Positions 20,065 to 30,884 of a stretch of 64,000 bases of DNA are shown here, piece after piece. Location of the stretch: NCBI GenBank assembly GCA_963580455.1, contig OY756966.1:10684501-10748500 (forward strand), given 5' to 3'. Both the position numbers and the translations under genes were made by a program. Position 1 is the first letter of the stretch; every line of letters starts with the position of its first letter. The stretch comes from Euonymus europaeus (lineage: Eukaryota > Streptophyta > Magnoliopsida > Celastrales > Celastraceae). The notes beneath the pieces were generated by a model. The model saw nothing but the letters and a program-made list of their open reading frames with translations. It was not told the DNA's origin and did not search any database.

Positions 20065-21615
20065 TCACTAGGCTAACACGAGAGAGAGGGGGTTGAATTT
20101 TGTCTCACAAAATAGTGTTTAGAGTACAAATCTATCAATCAACCAAGTAAATAATATTTGACCTAGCAATTCAAGTTGGAATGCAATGAAATTTGGTATG
20201 CAATATTACAACACCTTATTGAATACTATATCAAAAATTGAGATCAAAATTCAAATTTTAGCTATATGAACAGTGCACAAACAGATTGCTATTCTAGAAA
20301 ATTAACTATCAAAAGTATACCTTGAATCTGTTAATCATAAGTTGTTCAACCACAAGCAATATCCCAACAAGAAATGACAGCAAACAACACCCTAATATCA
20401 ATTTCTAAGGCACATAAATCACTAATAGCACCAATCAAGAAAGGAAATCAAAAATAGAGTGAACAAGGATATATAGTGGTTCGGTGCTCACACTAGAATC
20501 CACTACCAAAGACCTCAAGCTTACGATTTTCAAATTCACTAAAGGATATAAGTGGTTTTGCAAGTTCACCACAAACTTAGGGTTTCTAAGCACACCCCAA
20601 ACTTGTACACCATCAAGGTTTGAAGCTAACCCTAAACTTTCACACACCTCTCAAAGGAAACTTAGGGTTTCTAAGCACACCCCAAACTTGTACACCATCA
20701 AGGTTTGAAGCTAACCTTAAACTTTCACACACCTCTCAAAGGTAAATGCCCTTAAAAGGGACTTTTACAAGTGATTTGGTTTTTTGGTTCTCTCAAGATT
20801 AGCTCTAAGCTATTTGGATGAAGAACACTTAATCTCTCAATCTAAAGCTCACAGGTAGGATATAAATTTGGCTCAAATTCGTGGCTTTCACACAACCAAA
20901 GATTCACACAAAGTCTCACAATGATGGAAATAAGTTTAGGAGAAACTTTGTGAATAGTAGCTCAAGAACACTCAAACAAATACCTTAATGATTTTGGCTT
21001 GAGAGTGTGTCTTAGCTTGAGGTTAATGAAGGGAAGATGATGACAATAATCTCATCAAATAATTGATCAAAATATCAAGGAAAAATCACTTAAAGATTGT
21101 AGTGTCAAGAACAAAAGCTCTCTAGGTAATTTTTGCACATAAGTTTTCCAAATGTGGAATGAGGTAAGACTTCCCTCTCCATTTGTCTCCATCTAATCTT
21201 GGCCATTGGATCTTGTAAATATTCAATCTCATCCCTCAATCAACTTATAATATCTGTCTTTCATCTTCCAAAACGAAATCAATCAACACCATTGAAAGAC
21301 TAGCCGTTATTGACTTTTGGTCAACCTTTGATTCAAATTTTAAATCTTGCCTCCAAGGTTTGTTTGGATCTTTTGCGCTTCTTGTTAAACTCTTCTTCAT
21401 GCTTAGAAAGGCTTCAACAATCAACCAAACAACCCTCGCAAGGCTCACACAAAATTCCCCCCAAAATACTTGAAATTAAGAACATAAAAGTACATGGTGA
21501 TATGGACAATTCTCCTCCAAGTGTTTTGGCTTCAATCCTTTTCATTTGATTTCAAATGAATCCAAGACTTCTCAAACTCCCCCCAAAGGCTCCTAAGGTT
21601 TTCTGGAAGGATTAT
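20065..21615 (-). mobile_element. Diverged SIRE-type Copia LTR, fragment
   Basis: Read on the minus strand it follows the same order of phrases as the SIRE LTR at 32594-35028: ATCCAATGGCCAAGATT, the ACAAAGTTTCTCC region, AACCACTATATATCCTTG, and the tract ending in CCCCCTCTCTC. The similarity is weaker than between the other two copies, so this is an older or different subfamily. It has an internal 85-bp tandem duplication. No internal coding region accompanies it. Confidence 0.6.
20576..20745. repeat. 85-bp tandem duplication
   Basis: The unit starting CTTAGGGTTTCTAAGCACAC at 20576 is repeated from 20661 with one or two differences. It lies within the diverged SIRE-type LTR. Confidence 0.9.
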
Positions 21616-21631
21616 GACGTAACCCATATTG

Positions 21632-21719
21632 TAATACCCCGGACTCATAGATAACTCACATGTTACAATGAGCTAATATTAGGTGGTAATTTAATATTAA
21701 AGTGTGTAGTAATGGGTGG
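21632..21719 (+). repeat. Start of an older LTR-like sequence (TGTAATACCCCGG)
   Basis: TGTAATACCCCGG is a common start of plant Gypsy LTRs. The sequence appears to resume after element 3 at 30885 and run to about 32290. The opposite boundary and any target duplication were not found, so its LTR nature is inferred from the start motif and the late ATGCAGGTGATGATGAGTAC phrase. Confidence 0.4.
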
Positions 21720-22165
21720 TGATGAGGATAATTTTCTCCTACAATGACAACATGACACGAGGATGTAATTGTCACCAGCTTCATGCTCGGTACCGAGAAG
21801 AAGGATGTACGTTCCTCGGTACTCATCCTCAGAGTGGTAAAAAGCTGTCATGAACTACCCAAACAGGAACTACCTTCACTATAAAAAGGGGCAAGCCCTC
21901 AGGTAAAAGGGACGATTTTTTGACTAATTACAAGAGCACCGAGCAGTGCACTTCACAGAGTTCCTTTGTGCTAGCATCTGACTTGAGCGTCGGAGCGCCA
22001 ACGCCAGAGAACACTCTCTGGCGGGCCTCTTGCTTACGTTTGCTCTTTGTCATAGGATCATTCTATTCTCGGAAGGAAGCTAATCCGAGGAAGGACATCA
22101 ACAGACGAGAAAGCTCTTGTTCAAACCTATCCTGATACGTCTTGGACCGATTTGAGACGTCATCA
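21720..22165 (+). repeat. 5' LTR of element 3
   Basis: TGATGAGG...GTCATCA. A TATA box TATAAAAA lies at 21880-21887, so the element transcript should start near 21910. The LTR contains inverted repeats: GTACCGAG/CTCGGTAC near 21790-21825 and CGCCAGAG/CTCTGGCG near 22005-22026. Confidence 0.95.
21880..21887 (+). promoter_or_regulatory. TATA box of element 3 LTR promoter
   Basis: CACTATAAAAAGGGG is a strong plant TATA context inside the LTR; the same sequence recurs in the 3' LTR near 30594-30601. It would drive genomic RNA on the plus strand. Confidence 0.75.
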
Positions 22166-22168
22166 GAT

Positions 22169-22186
22169 TGGCGCCGTCTGTGGGAA
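22169..22186 (+). other. Primer-binding site of element 3
   Basis: TGGCGCCGTCTGTGGGAA lies three bases after the 5' LTR. This is the usual primer site of Tat-group Gypsy elements (tRNA-Arg type in published descriptions of the group). Confidence 0.85.
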
Positions 22187-22201
22187 ACCATAACAAAAAT
22201 T

Positions 22202-25200
22202 ATGGTTCGGGCTAGAGCTTTTAGAGGAGAAGAACAACAGGCTGAGGCAGCAAACGAAAATGCCGAGCAGCAGCCTCAACCATTGATGCAAGATCAGATC
22301 GCCGAACTATTGCAACAGATGAATGTTCTCGCGCAACGCCTCGATACGATCCAAGGACAAGTGCAAGGTCACCAACCAATCCAAAATGAGAGCATTTCTC
22401 ATGAGACGAGAAATGACCACTCTCACACTGATGAGTCAAGAAATCCCGACGTTCCAGGAACCTCGGTAACTATTGCTCGAAGAACTCAGCCCACTCATAC
22501 TTACGAGGGGGATAGCAAGTTTATCGAGGGGGTAGTGGATCGCAAAATAGCTGCTTTGCAAGGTCGTCCCTTCTTGGATACAATGGACTGGGATAGGAAC
22601 TTGACTCCATTGTCGACCGAGGTGCAACAAGCTCGGGTACCGACAAGCTTTAAGGTTACCAGTGTGGAAAAGTATAATGGAACAGGGGATCCCCTAGACC
22701 ATGTTATCGGCTTTCAAACCATGATGGAGTTCCAGCGGGCCTCTCAGGAAGCTTGCTGCAAAATCTTCCCAGTCTCGCTTATCGGAGTGGCAAGGCGCTG
22801 GTTCAGAGCTCTGCCACAAGGCAGCATTCACAGTTTTGACGACCTAACAAACAGGTTCGTTGCTCATTTTGCAAGCTCGAGACCGGTGAAGAAGACCAAC
22901 GCCACACTGGTTACCATTAGACAGAAACCGCATGAGAGTTTGAGGGAATTTGTAACTCGGTTCAACAGCGATTGCTTAGAGATACCGGACCTTCAGCCGA
23001 TCATAGCCATTACAGCCTTCACGACTGGAGTGCGACATGTGACGCTGAAGCATTCATTGTCGAAAAAGAATCCGAAAAGTATCCCCGAACTGCTCTCAAG
23101 AGTTGAAAAATACATTACTGCTGACGAAATGATGGCTGAACCACATGTAACGGAGCAATCCTTAGACAGATCTCCCCCGAGGAGAAGGTCAGACGCTGGT
23201 CGACCAACAGAGAGGAAAAATAGTGGATTCAGTAGATCATTCACCAGAAGAGATGACCGAGCCAAACTTGAGAGATATGATTCCTACACTCTACTCAATT
23301 CTTCTTTGAAAAGGGTATTGAATGAGATACAGGATCGCGATATCGTCAGGTGGCCGGCAAAGATGAAGCCAAGTCCAAGTCGCCACCTGAAAGACGAGGT
23401 AGAAAACTTAATCCGGAGAGGATACCTAAAGCGTTTTACTAGCTCGGTGGGAGACAAACGAGAAAGAGAAGGAAGAAAAGAAAATCCAAGAGGCCTAAGA
23501 GAGAATGAAGACAGGCGACAGAGGAGGCGGCGAGAGGAATCCCCTCGTCATCGAAATCGTGGAACAGCTGGTACCATTGGTATGATAGTCGGTGGCCTAG
23601 CTTCGGGAGGAGAAAGTTCATCTGGGAGGAGAGCATATGCTCGGACTGTGCATCAGATCAACGAGAATTCAAAGAGAACGAGAACGGGGGAGGAGAAGAT
23701 AACATTCTCGGAGAAAGACGGGGATGGTCTGCACCAGCCCCATGACGATGCGTTGGTCATTGATGTTATCATCGCCAACTACACGGTCAAGAAGGTCTTG
23801 ATTGATAACGGGAGCGCAGCGGATGTTCTTTTCTATCATGCCTTCAAACAGATGAACCTTCCGAGAGAGAGCTTGAAGAAGTTTTCTTCACCCCTATACG
23901 GTTTCACGGGAGAGCAAGTTGTCCCTGTCGGGATAATAAGTCTACCCATAACCTTGGGTGATTATCCGAGATCAAAATTATTTATGGTGGAACTTCTGGT
24001 CGTCGATGTGAAGACCCCATACAACGCGTTGATTGGCAGACCACTGCTTCATAAGGCCCGAGCAGTTGTCTCAACTTATTACCTGAAAATGAAATTCCCC
24101 ACTGATCAAGGAGTAGGAGAAGTTCAGGGCGACCAAAAGCTCGCTCGCCAGATGTATGTTACCGATCTAAAAGAAAAGAAAAAGCCAGTCTTAATCATAG
24201 AATTGGTCGATGATCAGAATAATCAAATCTTGAAGCCCTCGCCAGGCGAACAACTCATCGCACTTCCTGTCGAGCATGCAACGGAGAAGAAATTGTACTA
24301 TTGTTCCGAGCTTAGCAAAGATTTAAGCGAAGGCTTGACGAATCTACTTTTGGAAAACATCACCACATTTGCATGGAGTGCACATGAGATGCCGGGTATC
24401 AGTGCTGATGTTATCACTCACCATCTGAGTATCAAACCTGGTAGCCGACCAGTAAAGCAAAAGAAGAGGAATTTTGCACAAGACAGGCAAGAAGCCATCA
24501 AAACAGAGGTTAACAAGCTTTTAGATGCTGACTTCATCCGAGAAGTACAATATCCGGAATGGCTTTCTAATGTTGTTATGGTAGCCAAACAGAATGGTAA
24601 ATGGCGCATGTGTGTAGACTTCACTCACCTAAACAAGGCCTGTCCGAAGGATAGCTACCCGCTGCCGAAAATCGACCAACTGGTAGACGCAACCTCGGGA
24701 AAGGGTCTCCTCAGTTTCCTTGATGCCTACTCAGGATACCATCAGATTCAAATGCATCAAGCTGACGAGGAACACACCTCGTTTGTTACCCCTGAGGGTA
24801 CATATTGCTACCAAGTTATGCCTTTTGGGTTGAAGAATGCAGGGGCTACCTATCAACGGCTAGTCAACAAAATGTTCTCCCCAATGCTCGGAAAGACAGT
24901 TGAAGCGTACGTCGATGACATAGTCGTTAAAAGCAAAAAAACCCGAGGAGCACTTGGGCGACTTGCAGGATGTATTTAATGTTTTGAACAATTTTGGAAT
25001 GAAGCTCAATCCCGAGAAGTGTGCGTTTGGCGTTTCATCGGGTAAATTCCTCGGATTCCTCATCTCCAAACGAGGAATTGAGGTGAACCCTGAAAAGGTG
25101 TTAGCGATAATTAACATGCAAGCCCCGAGGAACAAGAAGGAGGTTCAACAACTCACCGGGCGAACTGCAGCACTAAACCGATTTCTCGCCAGATCAGGGG

Positions 25201-27443
25201 ATCGGTGTAAACACTTTTTTAACGCACTCAAGCGAACAACCGATTTTCAATGAAATGAGCACTGTCAAGAAGCTTTCGAAGAGCTCAAGTTTTATCTGAG
25301 CCGACCATCTCTACTCACTGCTCCAAAAGAAGGAGAACCGTTATCCCTCTACTTAGCTACCACTGAGCATGCAGTGAGTGCCGTGCTCGTAAGCGAGGGA
25401 GAGGATAAGGTTCAGAGGCCAATATACTACACTAGTAAGGTTCTCACTGCAATCGAGAAGAGATACACCAAGGCCGAAAGAATGGCCCTGGCATTGGTGA
25501 CCACGGCTAGGAAGTTGAGACCATATTTTCAAGCCCATACAATTACAGTGCTGACTGATCAGCCGCTCAAGAGCATTTTACAGAATCCAGACATATCGGG
25601 AAGACTTATTAACTGGTCAGTCGAACTTAGTGAGTTTGATATCTACTTTGAGCCGAGAAGAGCAATCAAAGCTCAAGTCCTCGCGGATTTCATTACTGAA
25701 TGCCAACATCCTTTAGAGGAAGAAGCGCCGCAGGAGCAATGGCAACTCTTCGTCGATGGATCTTCGAACAAGGATGGCAGCGGAGCAGGGATTCTGCTTC
25801 TCGAACCCGGGGGCATGACTACTGAGTATGCCCTCCGTTTCCAATTCAAAGCCTCTAACAACGAGGCTGAATATGAAGCACTGCTAGCTGGATTAAAGCT
25901 GGCCATCGAGCTAGAGGTTCGCAATTTGCTGATTCACAGCGATTCACAGCTCGTCACCGAGCAGGTCCGTGGAGAATATGAGGCGAGAGGCTCCAATATG
26001 ATCAAATATCTTGCAAAAGCTAAGGAGCTGATGAGTGAGATCCCGAATGTTGAAATACTGAGAGTGCCTCGAGAAGAAAATCAGCAAGCAGACGTATTAG
26101 CCCGACTTGCGTCAACAAGCAAGAAAGATCATGCTTCCTCAGTTCGGATAGAAATGCTTCCTAAACCGAGCATCTTTGTTAAAGAAATTGCGGAGATCAA
26201 CACTGAACGATCTTGGATGGATGCAATACGCGCCTTCCTCACTGAGGGGCGATTGCCAGAAGACAGGAACGAGGCTAAAAGTCTCCGAGCAAGGGCAACG
26301 AGGTATTCAATTATTCAAGGAACCCTTTACCGACGATCTTACACACTCCCTTACCTTAAGTGCCTTGCTCCACGAGAGTCAGATTACGCTCTCCGAGAAG
26401 TTCATGGAGGAATATGCGGCAGCCACTCCGGTGCAAGGACCTTAGCAAACAAGGTCTTGCGCTGTGGGTATTACTAACCGACCATGAACAAGGATGCAAA
26501 GGAGTTGGTGAGGAAGTGTGACAAGTGCCAGAGACATGCCAACGTATCGCATCACCCACCATCGGAGATTACAGTGATGGAGAACCCTTGTCCGTTTGCA
26601 CAATGGGGGCTGGATTTGTTAGGACCTTTTCCTCAGGCAACAGCCCAAAGGAAGTTTCTCATAGTAGCAGTGGATTATTTCACGAAGTGGGTTGAAGCCG
26701 AGCCTCTGGCCACAATCACTGACCACAAGGTGAAAGACTTCATTTGGAAAACCATCATCTGCAGATATGGTGTTCCTCGGATCCTTATTACTGATAATGG
26801 CCGACAGTTTGTGAGTGCCAATATACGGCAGTTTTGTAACGAACACGGCATCAACCTCAGGGTTACTGCCGTAGCTCACCCTCAAGCTAATGGACAAGTA
26901 GAAGTCATCAACCGAATCATACTACAAGGAATCAAGGCTCGTCTGGACCAAGCCAAGGGACTTTGGACCGAACAGCTCCATAGCGTCCTCTGGTCTTATC
27001 GGACTACGCCTCGGACATCAACAGGAGAGACACCTTTCTCCTTAGTATTCGGATCAGAAGCTGTTATCCCAGTTGAAATTCGAGTTCCCACTCCTCGTAT
27101 AACTGAGTTTGAAGAATCAGGTAACAGTGACTTATTGCTCAACAATCTTGATTTCTTGGAAGAAGCTCGAGAGACTGCTCGGATCAGGATTGCTGCTTAC
27201 AAACAAAGAACGGCCCGATATTACAACAAAAGGGTCCGAACAAGGAAGTTTTCAGAAGGAGACTGGGTTCTAAGGAAAGCTGCTGCAGCCGGAAGGCATC
27301 CAGGTAAGCTCGGAGAAACTTGGGAAGGACCTTTCCGAGTTATCAAAGTTCTGCTTGATGGTACTTACAAACTGGAAAATCCCGAGAAGCCTGGAGAGAT
27401 GAGACCTTGGAATGCCGAGAACCTCCGAAGATACTATGTTTAA
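22202..27443 (+). pseudogene. Gag-pol of Tat element 3 (one frameshift, two stops)
   Basis: Starts at the ATG at 22202 (MVRARAF), after the primer site. Gag core is near 22640-23130 (DPLDHVIGFQTMM, ARRWFRALP). Protease has LIDNGSAADVLF (near 23800). RT has YVDD (24908-24919). RNase H follows, then a second RNase H (FVDGSS, NEAEYEAL, HSDSQLV, near 25750-26100), then integrase (HHCC; LDLLG, TDNG, VEVINR as D,D,E) ending NLRRYYV at 27443. Breaks: an A7 run at 24935-24941 that fits one extra A, and stops at 25251 and 26475, both where the family has tryptophan. The gag-protease-RT part is open; full pol cannot be made. Confidence 0.93.
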
Positions 27444-27640
27444 TTTCATCCTGCTGCCATGTACTTAAGCACAATTTCCATTTCAAAACTCGTTTCTTAC
27501 ACGAGACTTAGGATTTTGCTGATTCAATGAAAGTAGTTTGTTTTGCTATAAGGATCCTCAAAAGTAAGCGTTGCTCGGCACTAGTCAGCCGCAATGCCTG
27601 AGCATTATTACAAGCCCGCCAAGGTCAGGAGACCGAGGAA

Positions 27641-27830
27641 AAACATGGTTTTGTTTCAACTCATTTAATTTGAGTTACAACAGCCAAGCAGAGAAACAAG
27701 TTAGCTACGACCCGAGCAAGCTCGGGCCACAGCAAACATGGTTTTGTTTCAACTCGTTAAATATGAGTTACAACAGCCAAGGGGAAACAAGTTGGCTACG
27801 ACCCGAGCAAATTTGGGCCACAGCACTACT
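27641..27830. repeat. 93-bp tandem repeat (two copies) after integrase
   Basis: The unit starting AAACATGGTTTTGTTTCAAC at 27641 recurs at 27734 with small changes (GAGTTACAACAGCCAAG, CTACGACCCGAGCAA). It lies between the convergent integrase and accessory-gene ends, the same place where element 4 has a larger array. Confidence 0.9.
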
Positions 27831-28007
27831 TGTTCCCAAATCAGTTACAACAAGCTGCGTTTTAAGTTATGATTTCCGAGGAAAAAGATGGACAGTAATA
27901 GACAAGGAATGGGAAGAAACGAACTCGACTTCATTAAAATTAAAAACGTTATTTACAAATGTTGAGAACAGAGTTTGAACAAGAAGGAAGAGAAAAAGGG
28001 CTAGTTT

Positions 28008-30075
28008 CTAATTTTCAATATCAACTAGCTCCTCGGCAGCCCTCTCTGCCTCACCCTCAACAGAAGGAAGGGGCACGTCGACTTCTTCATTCCTCGAAGG
28101 AATCGGCGGAGCATCAGTCTCCGTGTACTCATCGATGTCCTCCTCGACGTCCCCTTCATCCTCTTGAAGTAGGCAGAACTGCTCGTAGGCATCTCCCTTC
28201 ACCACATCCTCGTCGTCTTTCCCCGCGATGACTGGACATAGCTCATCCAAAATGTCCGAGCTCTGGCCTTTGCCGACGAGGAACCTCCGAGCTTCTTTGA
28301 CAGCAGCCTGGAAGCAGAAAAAGCCTTCTTGCTTAAGGGTAAGTTGGAACTCCTTAGAGTCGCGAAACTCTCGGAGACCAGCTTGTCGCCCGCTTTCAAA
28401 CAGGACGGCCCCTTCAGCCTCAGCTGCTGACTTTTGTCTTGCCAGCTCATCCTCGGCTTCTTTCAGCTTCGTAGCCATCAGATTCTCTGATGCCTGCGTT
28501 TTCTCGAGTTCCAACCTCGTCAACTTCAAAGCGGTCTCTGTCCGACCAATAGCTCCCTTGAGTAGAAAAATTTCTTGGGCAGCAGTCCTCTTCTCGGCCT
28601 CGGAGCTTCGTATGTCAAGTGACAACTTCCCGAGAAGCGAGGTCAACTGGAAATGACAACAAAAAAGAAATGAGTTATTTAGCAAGCTGAAGGAAAACAT
28701 GCTAAACAATGTTCCGAGCGGAAGAATGTACCTCTATCAGCTTAACAGCCGAAGCCTCCATCCTCTCCTCGGTGGCCATCTCCTCGGCTCGCCTTTGGTC
28801 CGACGGAAGAGACAACTTCTCGAGCATCTCCAACGCCACCCGAGAGTTGGTCACTATATCAGATAGACGCACGTTCCACCGAGGAATGTGAACGTCTCCC
28901 ATCCTGTGAGGAGGAGAGGAAGAGCGGGCGTCGGATGTACGAGAAGGAGATCCAACGGCCCGGAAAGATGGGGTGGAAACGAAGACACCACGACCGCGAC
29001 CCAAGTCTTTTCCTCGGCCTGGTTTGACTTGGGCACCTTCAGCAGGGGTAACCCTCTTCTTCTTGCTCGGTTCAGCACCGCCATCAGGTCTCCTCTTCTT
29101 GCCCAAGTTGGCAGTCTTCTTCTGCAACTTCAGGTAATCAGCAGCCGACGACATATCTGAGAAGTAACAAGAATCAGTAATCAACATGATTAGTATAACA
29201 AAGTTATAAACAAAACCGAGCAAGAGCAGGTCCTCACCTTGCATCGCTTGCTCGGACCTATGAGCCCTTGTAAAGTCTACAGCTCGGCATATCATAGGCA
29301 CAGAAGGCTTAGTGAAAGGGCCTCTGAGAGTAAGATACCAGTCAAGCTCCTGAGGAGAAAGTTGGGGAAGTCGCTTGAACTTACTGAATTTTGGGACAAC
29401 CCACGAGGTCCTAAAAGGAAGATCCTCGTCCTCGCCCAAAGGCATCCGAACAAAGAAATAACTAGACTTCCAATGATGATTGGAAGAGGAATATTTTGGA
29501 GCAACCAGACCCTTCTTGAACTTTAAATAGCAAAGTCCAGGGTTTCTCGGAGCTCTACAAAGGGAGAAAATGTGTTGAAGGACATTGGAAGAAAAAGGGA
29601 CGCGAAGCTCGGCACAGTAGTAGAGAATTGTGCTGAGAAACACCCAAGAATTGGGAGCAAGGCAGGTTGGGCAAATGTCGAACCGATCAAAAAAGGAGCA
29701 TATTGCTGGGGCAATCGGTATCCGACAACCAAATGATAATGCGGTGGTAGAAATGGCAAACTCCCCATGTTGAGGATGGAATGGAGATACTCCCTCGGGC
29801 ACAGGCCTGCAAGGGTAGGGAATACCGAACAACTTGCGTTGGGATTCCACCTCGGAGGCTGAAAGGCTACAGCTAAGATTCCTAGGCTCCCGAGAACCAT
29901 CACCTGCTGCTCGGGCCTCCTTTAGTTCGAACCCAGGAGGGGCTAAGAAAGGGCGTTCTGCTAAGGGTAGCCTAATGCTCGTCCTAACAGGAGGAGAGTT
30001 AGAGGTCGAAGGAGAAGTTCCTAAATCGGCTTCCTCTAACACATTAATATTACTATCCGAAGAAGGGAAAGACAT
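28008..30075 (-). CDS. Antisense accessory gene of Tat element 3 (three exons)
   Basis: Exons on the minus strand: 30075-29238 (ATG, MSFPSSDSN), 29156-28732, 28646-28008. Introns have GT...AG ends: 81 bp (phase 1, GTGAGG...TTCTCAG) and 85 bp (phase 0, GTACAT...TTTCCAG). All junctions keep frame, giving about 633 residues without a stop. The 81-bp intron is itself open, so it could also be retained. Residues ~90-250 resemble the plant 'putative gypsy type transposon' domain (Transposase_28 in Pfam, from memory): FGIPYPC, FGCRIPIAP, FFDRF, PNSW, YFFVRM. Exon 2 has basic patches KKRR and SKKKR that could be nuclear signals. Exon 3 is a coiled coil with a very acidic tail. A comparable antisense gene is known from maize Grande. 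Role unknown. Confidence 0.82.
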
Positions 30076-30202
30076 TTCTCGTACCTGATGAGACGAAGAA
30101 GAGATAGTATTTGCTCGGAAAAAGAAGATTACGTTTGCTCGGATAGACAATGCTCGGGGCTCTCAATCTTGGCAGCGAATGAATTGGACAGTGACGTCCT
30201 CG

Positions 30203-30211
30203 CTATTTATA
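30203..30211 (-). promoter_or_regulatory. TATA box of the element 3 accessory gene
   Basis: On the minus strand the sequence is CGACTATAAATAGCGAGG, a near-ideal plant TATA box, about 130 bases upstream of the ATG at 30075 and about 220 bases inside the 3' LTR boundary. It implies that the gene has its own promoter rather than using the LTR. Confidence 0.75.
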
Positions 30212-30433
30212 GTCGAAGACCGCCCCGGTCAACGGACCCGATGACGAGACGTACTGCCTTCTCTCATCTGGGCCGCTCAACCTCTGCACATCAGATGACC
30301 ACTGGATCAAGATCAATCAAATCTTAGCCGTTCAACGACTCACAATTAATGTCAGCCTCGGGAACTCAAACTTCCACTCATACAGACCTATCATTGGTCC
30401 TACGATGACCAATCACAGGTCTGAGGGGCCAAG

Positions 30434-30879
30434 TGATGAGGATAATTTTCTCCTACAATGACAACATGACACGCGGATGTAATTGTCACCAGCTTCATGC
30501 TCGGTACCGAGAAGAAGGATGTACGTTCCTCGGTACTCATCCTCAGAGTGGTAAAAAGCTGTCATGAACTACCCAAACAGGAACTACCTTCACTATAAAA
30601 AGGGGCAAGCCCTCAGGTAAAAGGGACGATTTTTTGACTAATTACAAGAGCACCGAGCAGTGCACTTCACAGAGTTCCTTTGTGCTAGCATCTGACTTGA
30701 GCGTCGGAGCGCCAACGCCAGAGAACACTCTCTGGCGGGCCTCTAGCTTACGTTTGCTCTTTGTCATAGGATCATTCTATTCTCGGAAGGAAACTAATCC
30801 GAGGAAGGACATCAACAGACGAGAAAGCTCTTGTTCAAACCTATCCTGATACGTCTTGGACCGATTTGAGACGTCATCA
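30434..30879 (+). repeat. 3' LTR of element 3
   Basis: Same length as the 5' LTR with three substitutions seen. Preceded by the weak purine tract CTGAGGGGCCAAG and followed by the GGTGG duplication. Confidence 0.95.
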
Positions 30880-30884
30880 GGTGG

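Larger units (their letters stand above)
21720..30879 (+). mobile_element. Gypsy element 3: complete Tat-lineage element
   Basis: A 9,160-bp element with 446-bp LTRs (21720-22165, 30434-30879; three differences by eye), primer site TGGCGCCGTCTGTGGGAA and perfect 5-bp target duplication GGTGG (21715-21719, 30880-30884). It encodes gag, protease, RT, RNase H, a second RNase H domain of the kind known in Tat elements, and integrase on the plus strand. A spliced accessory gene lies on the minus strand before the 3' LTR. It is a young insertion by LTR similarity, but pol is broken. Confidence 0.95.

Noticed and set aside
22142..22201. Earlier start for element 3 gag at 22142
   Set aside because: That frame begins with TTG inside the LTR and runs through the primer site; the first ATG after the primer site is 22202.
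30076..30150. Longer N-terminus for the element 3 accessory gene
   Set aside because: The extension begins with TTG, not ATG; ATG at 30075 is the first good start after the TATA box.
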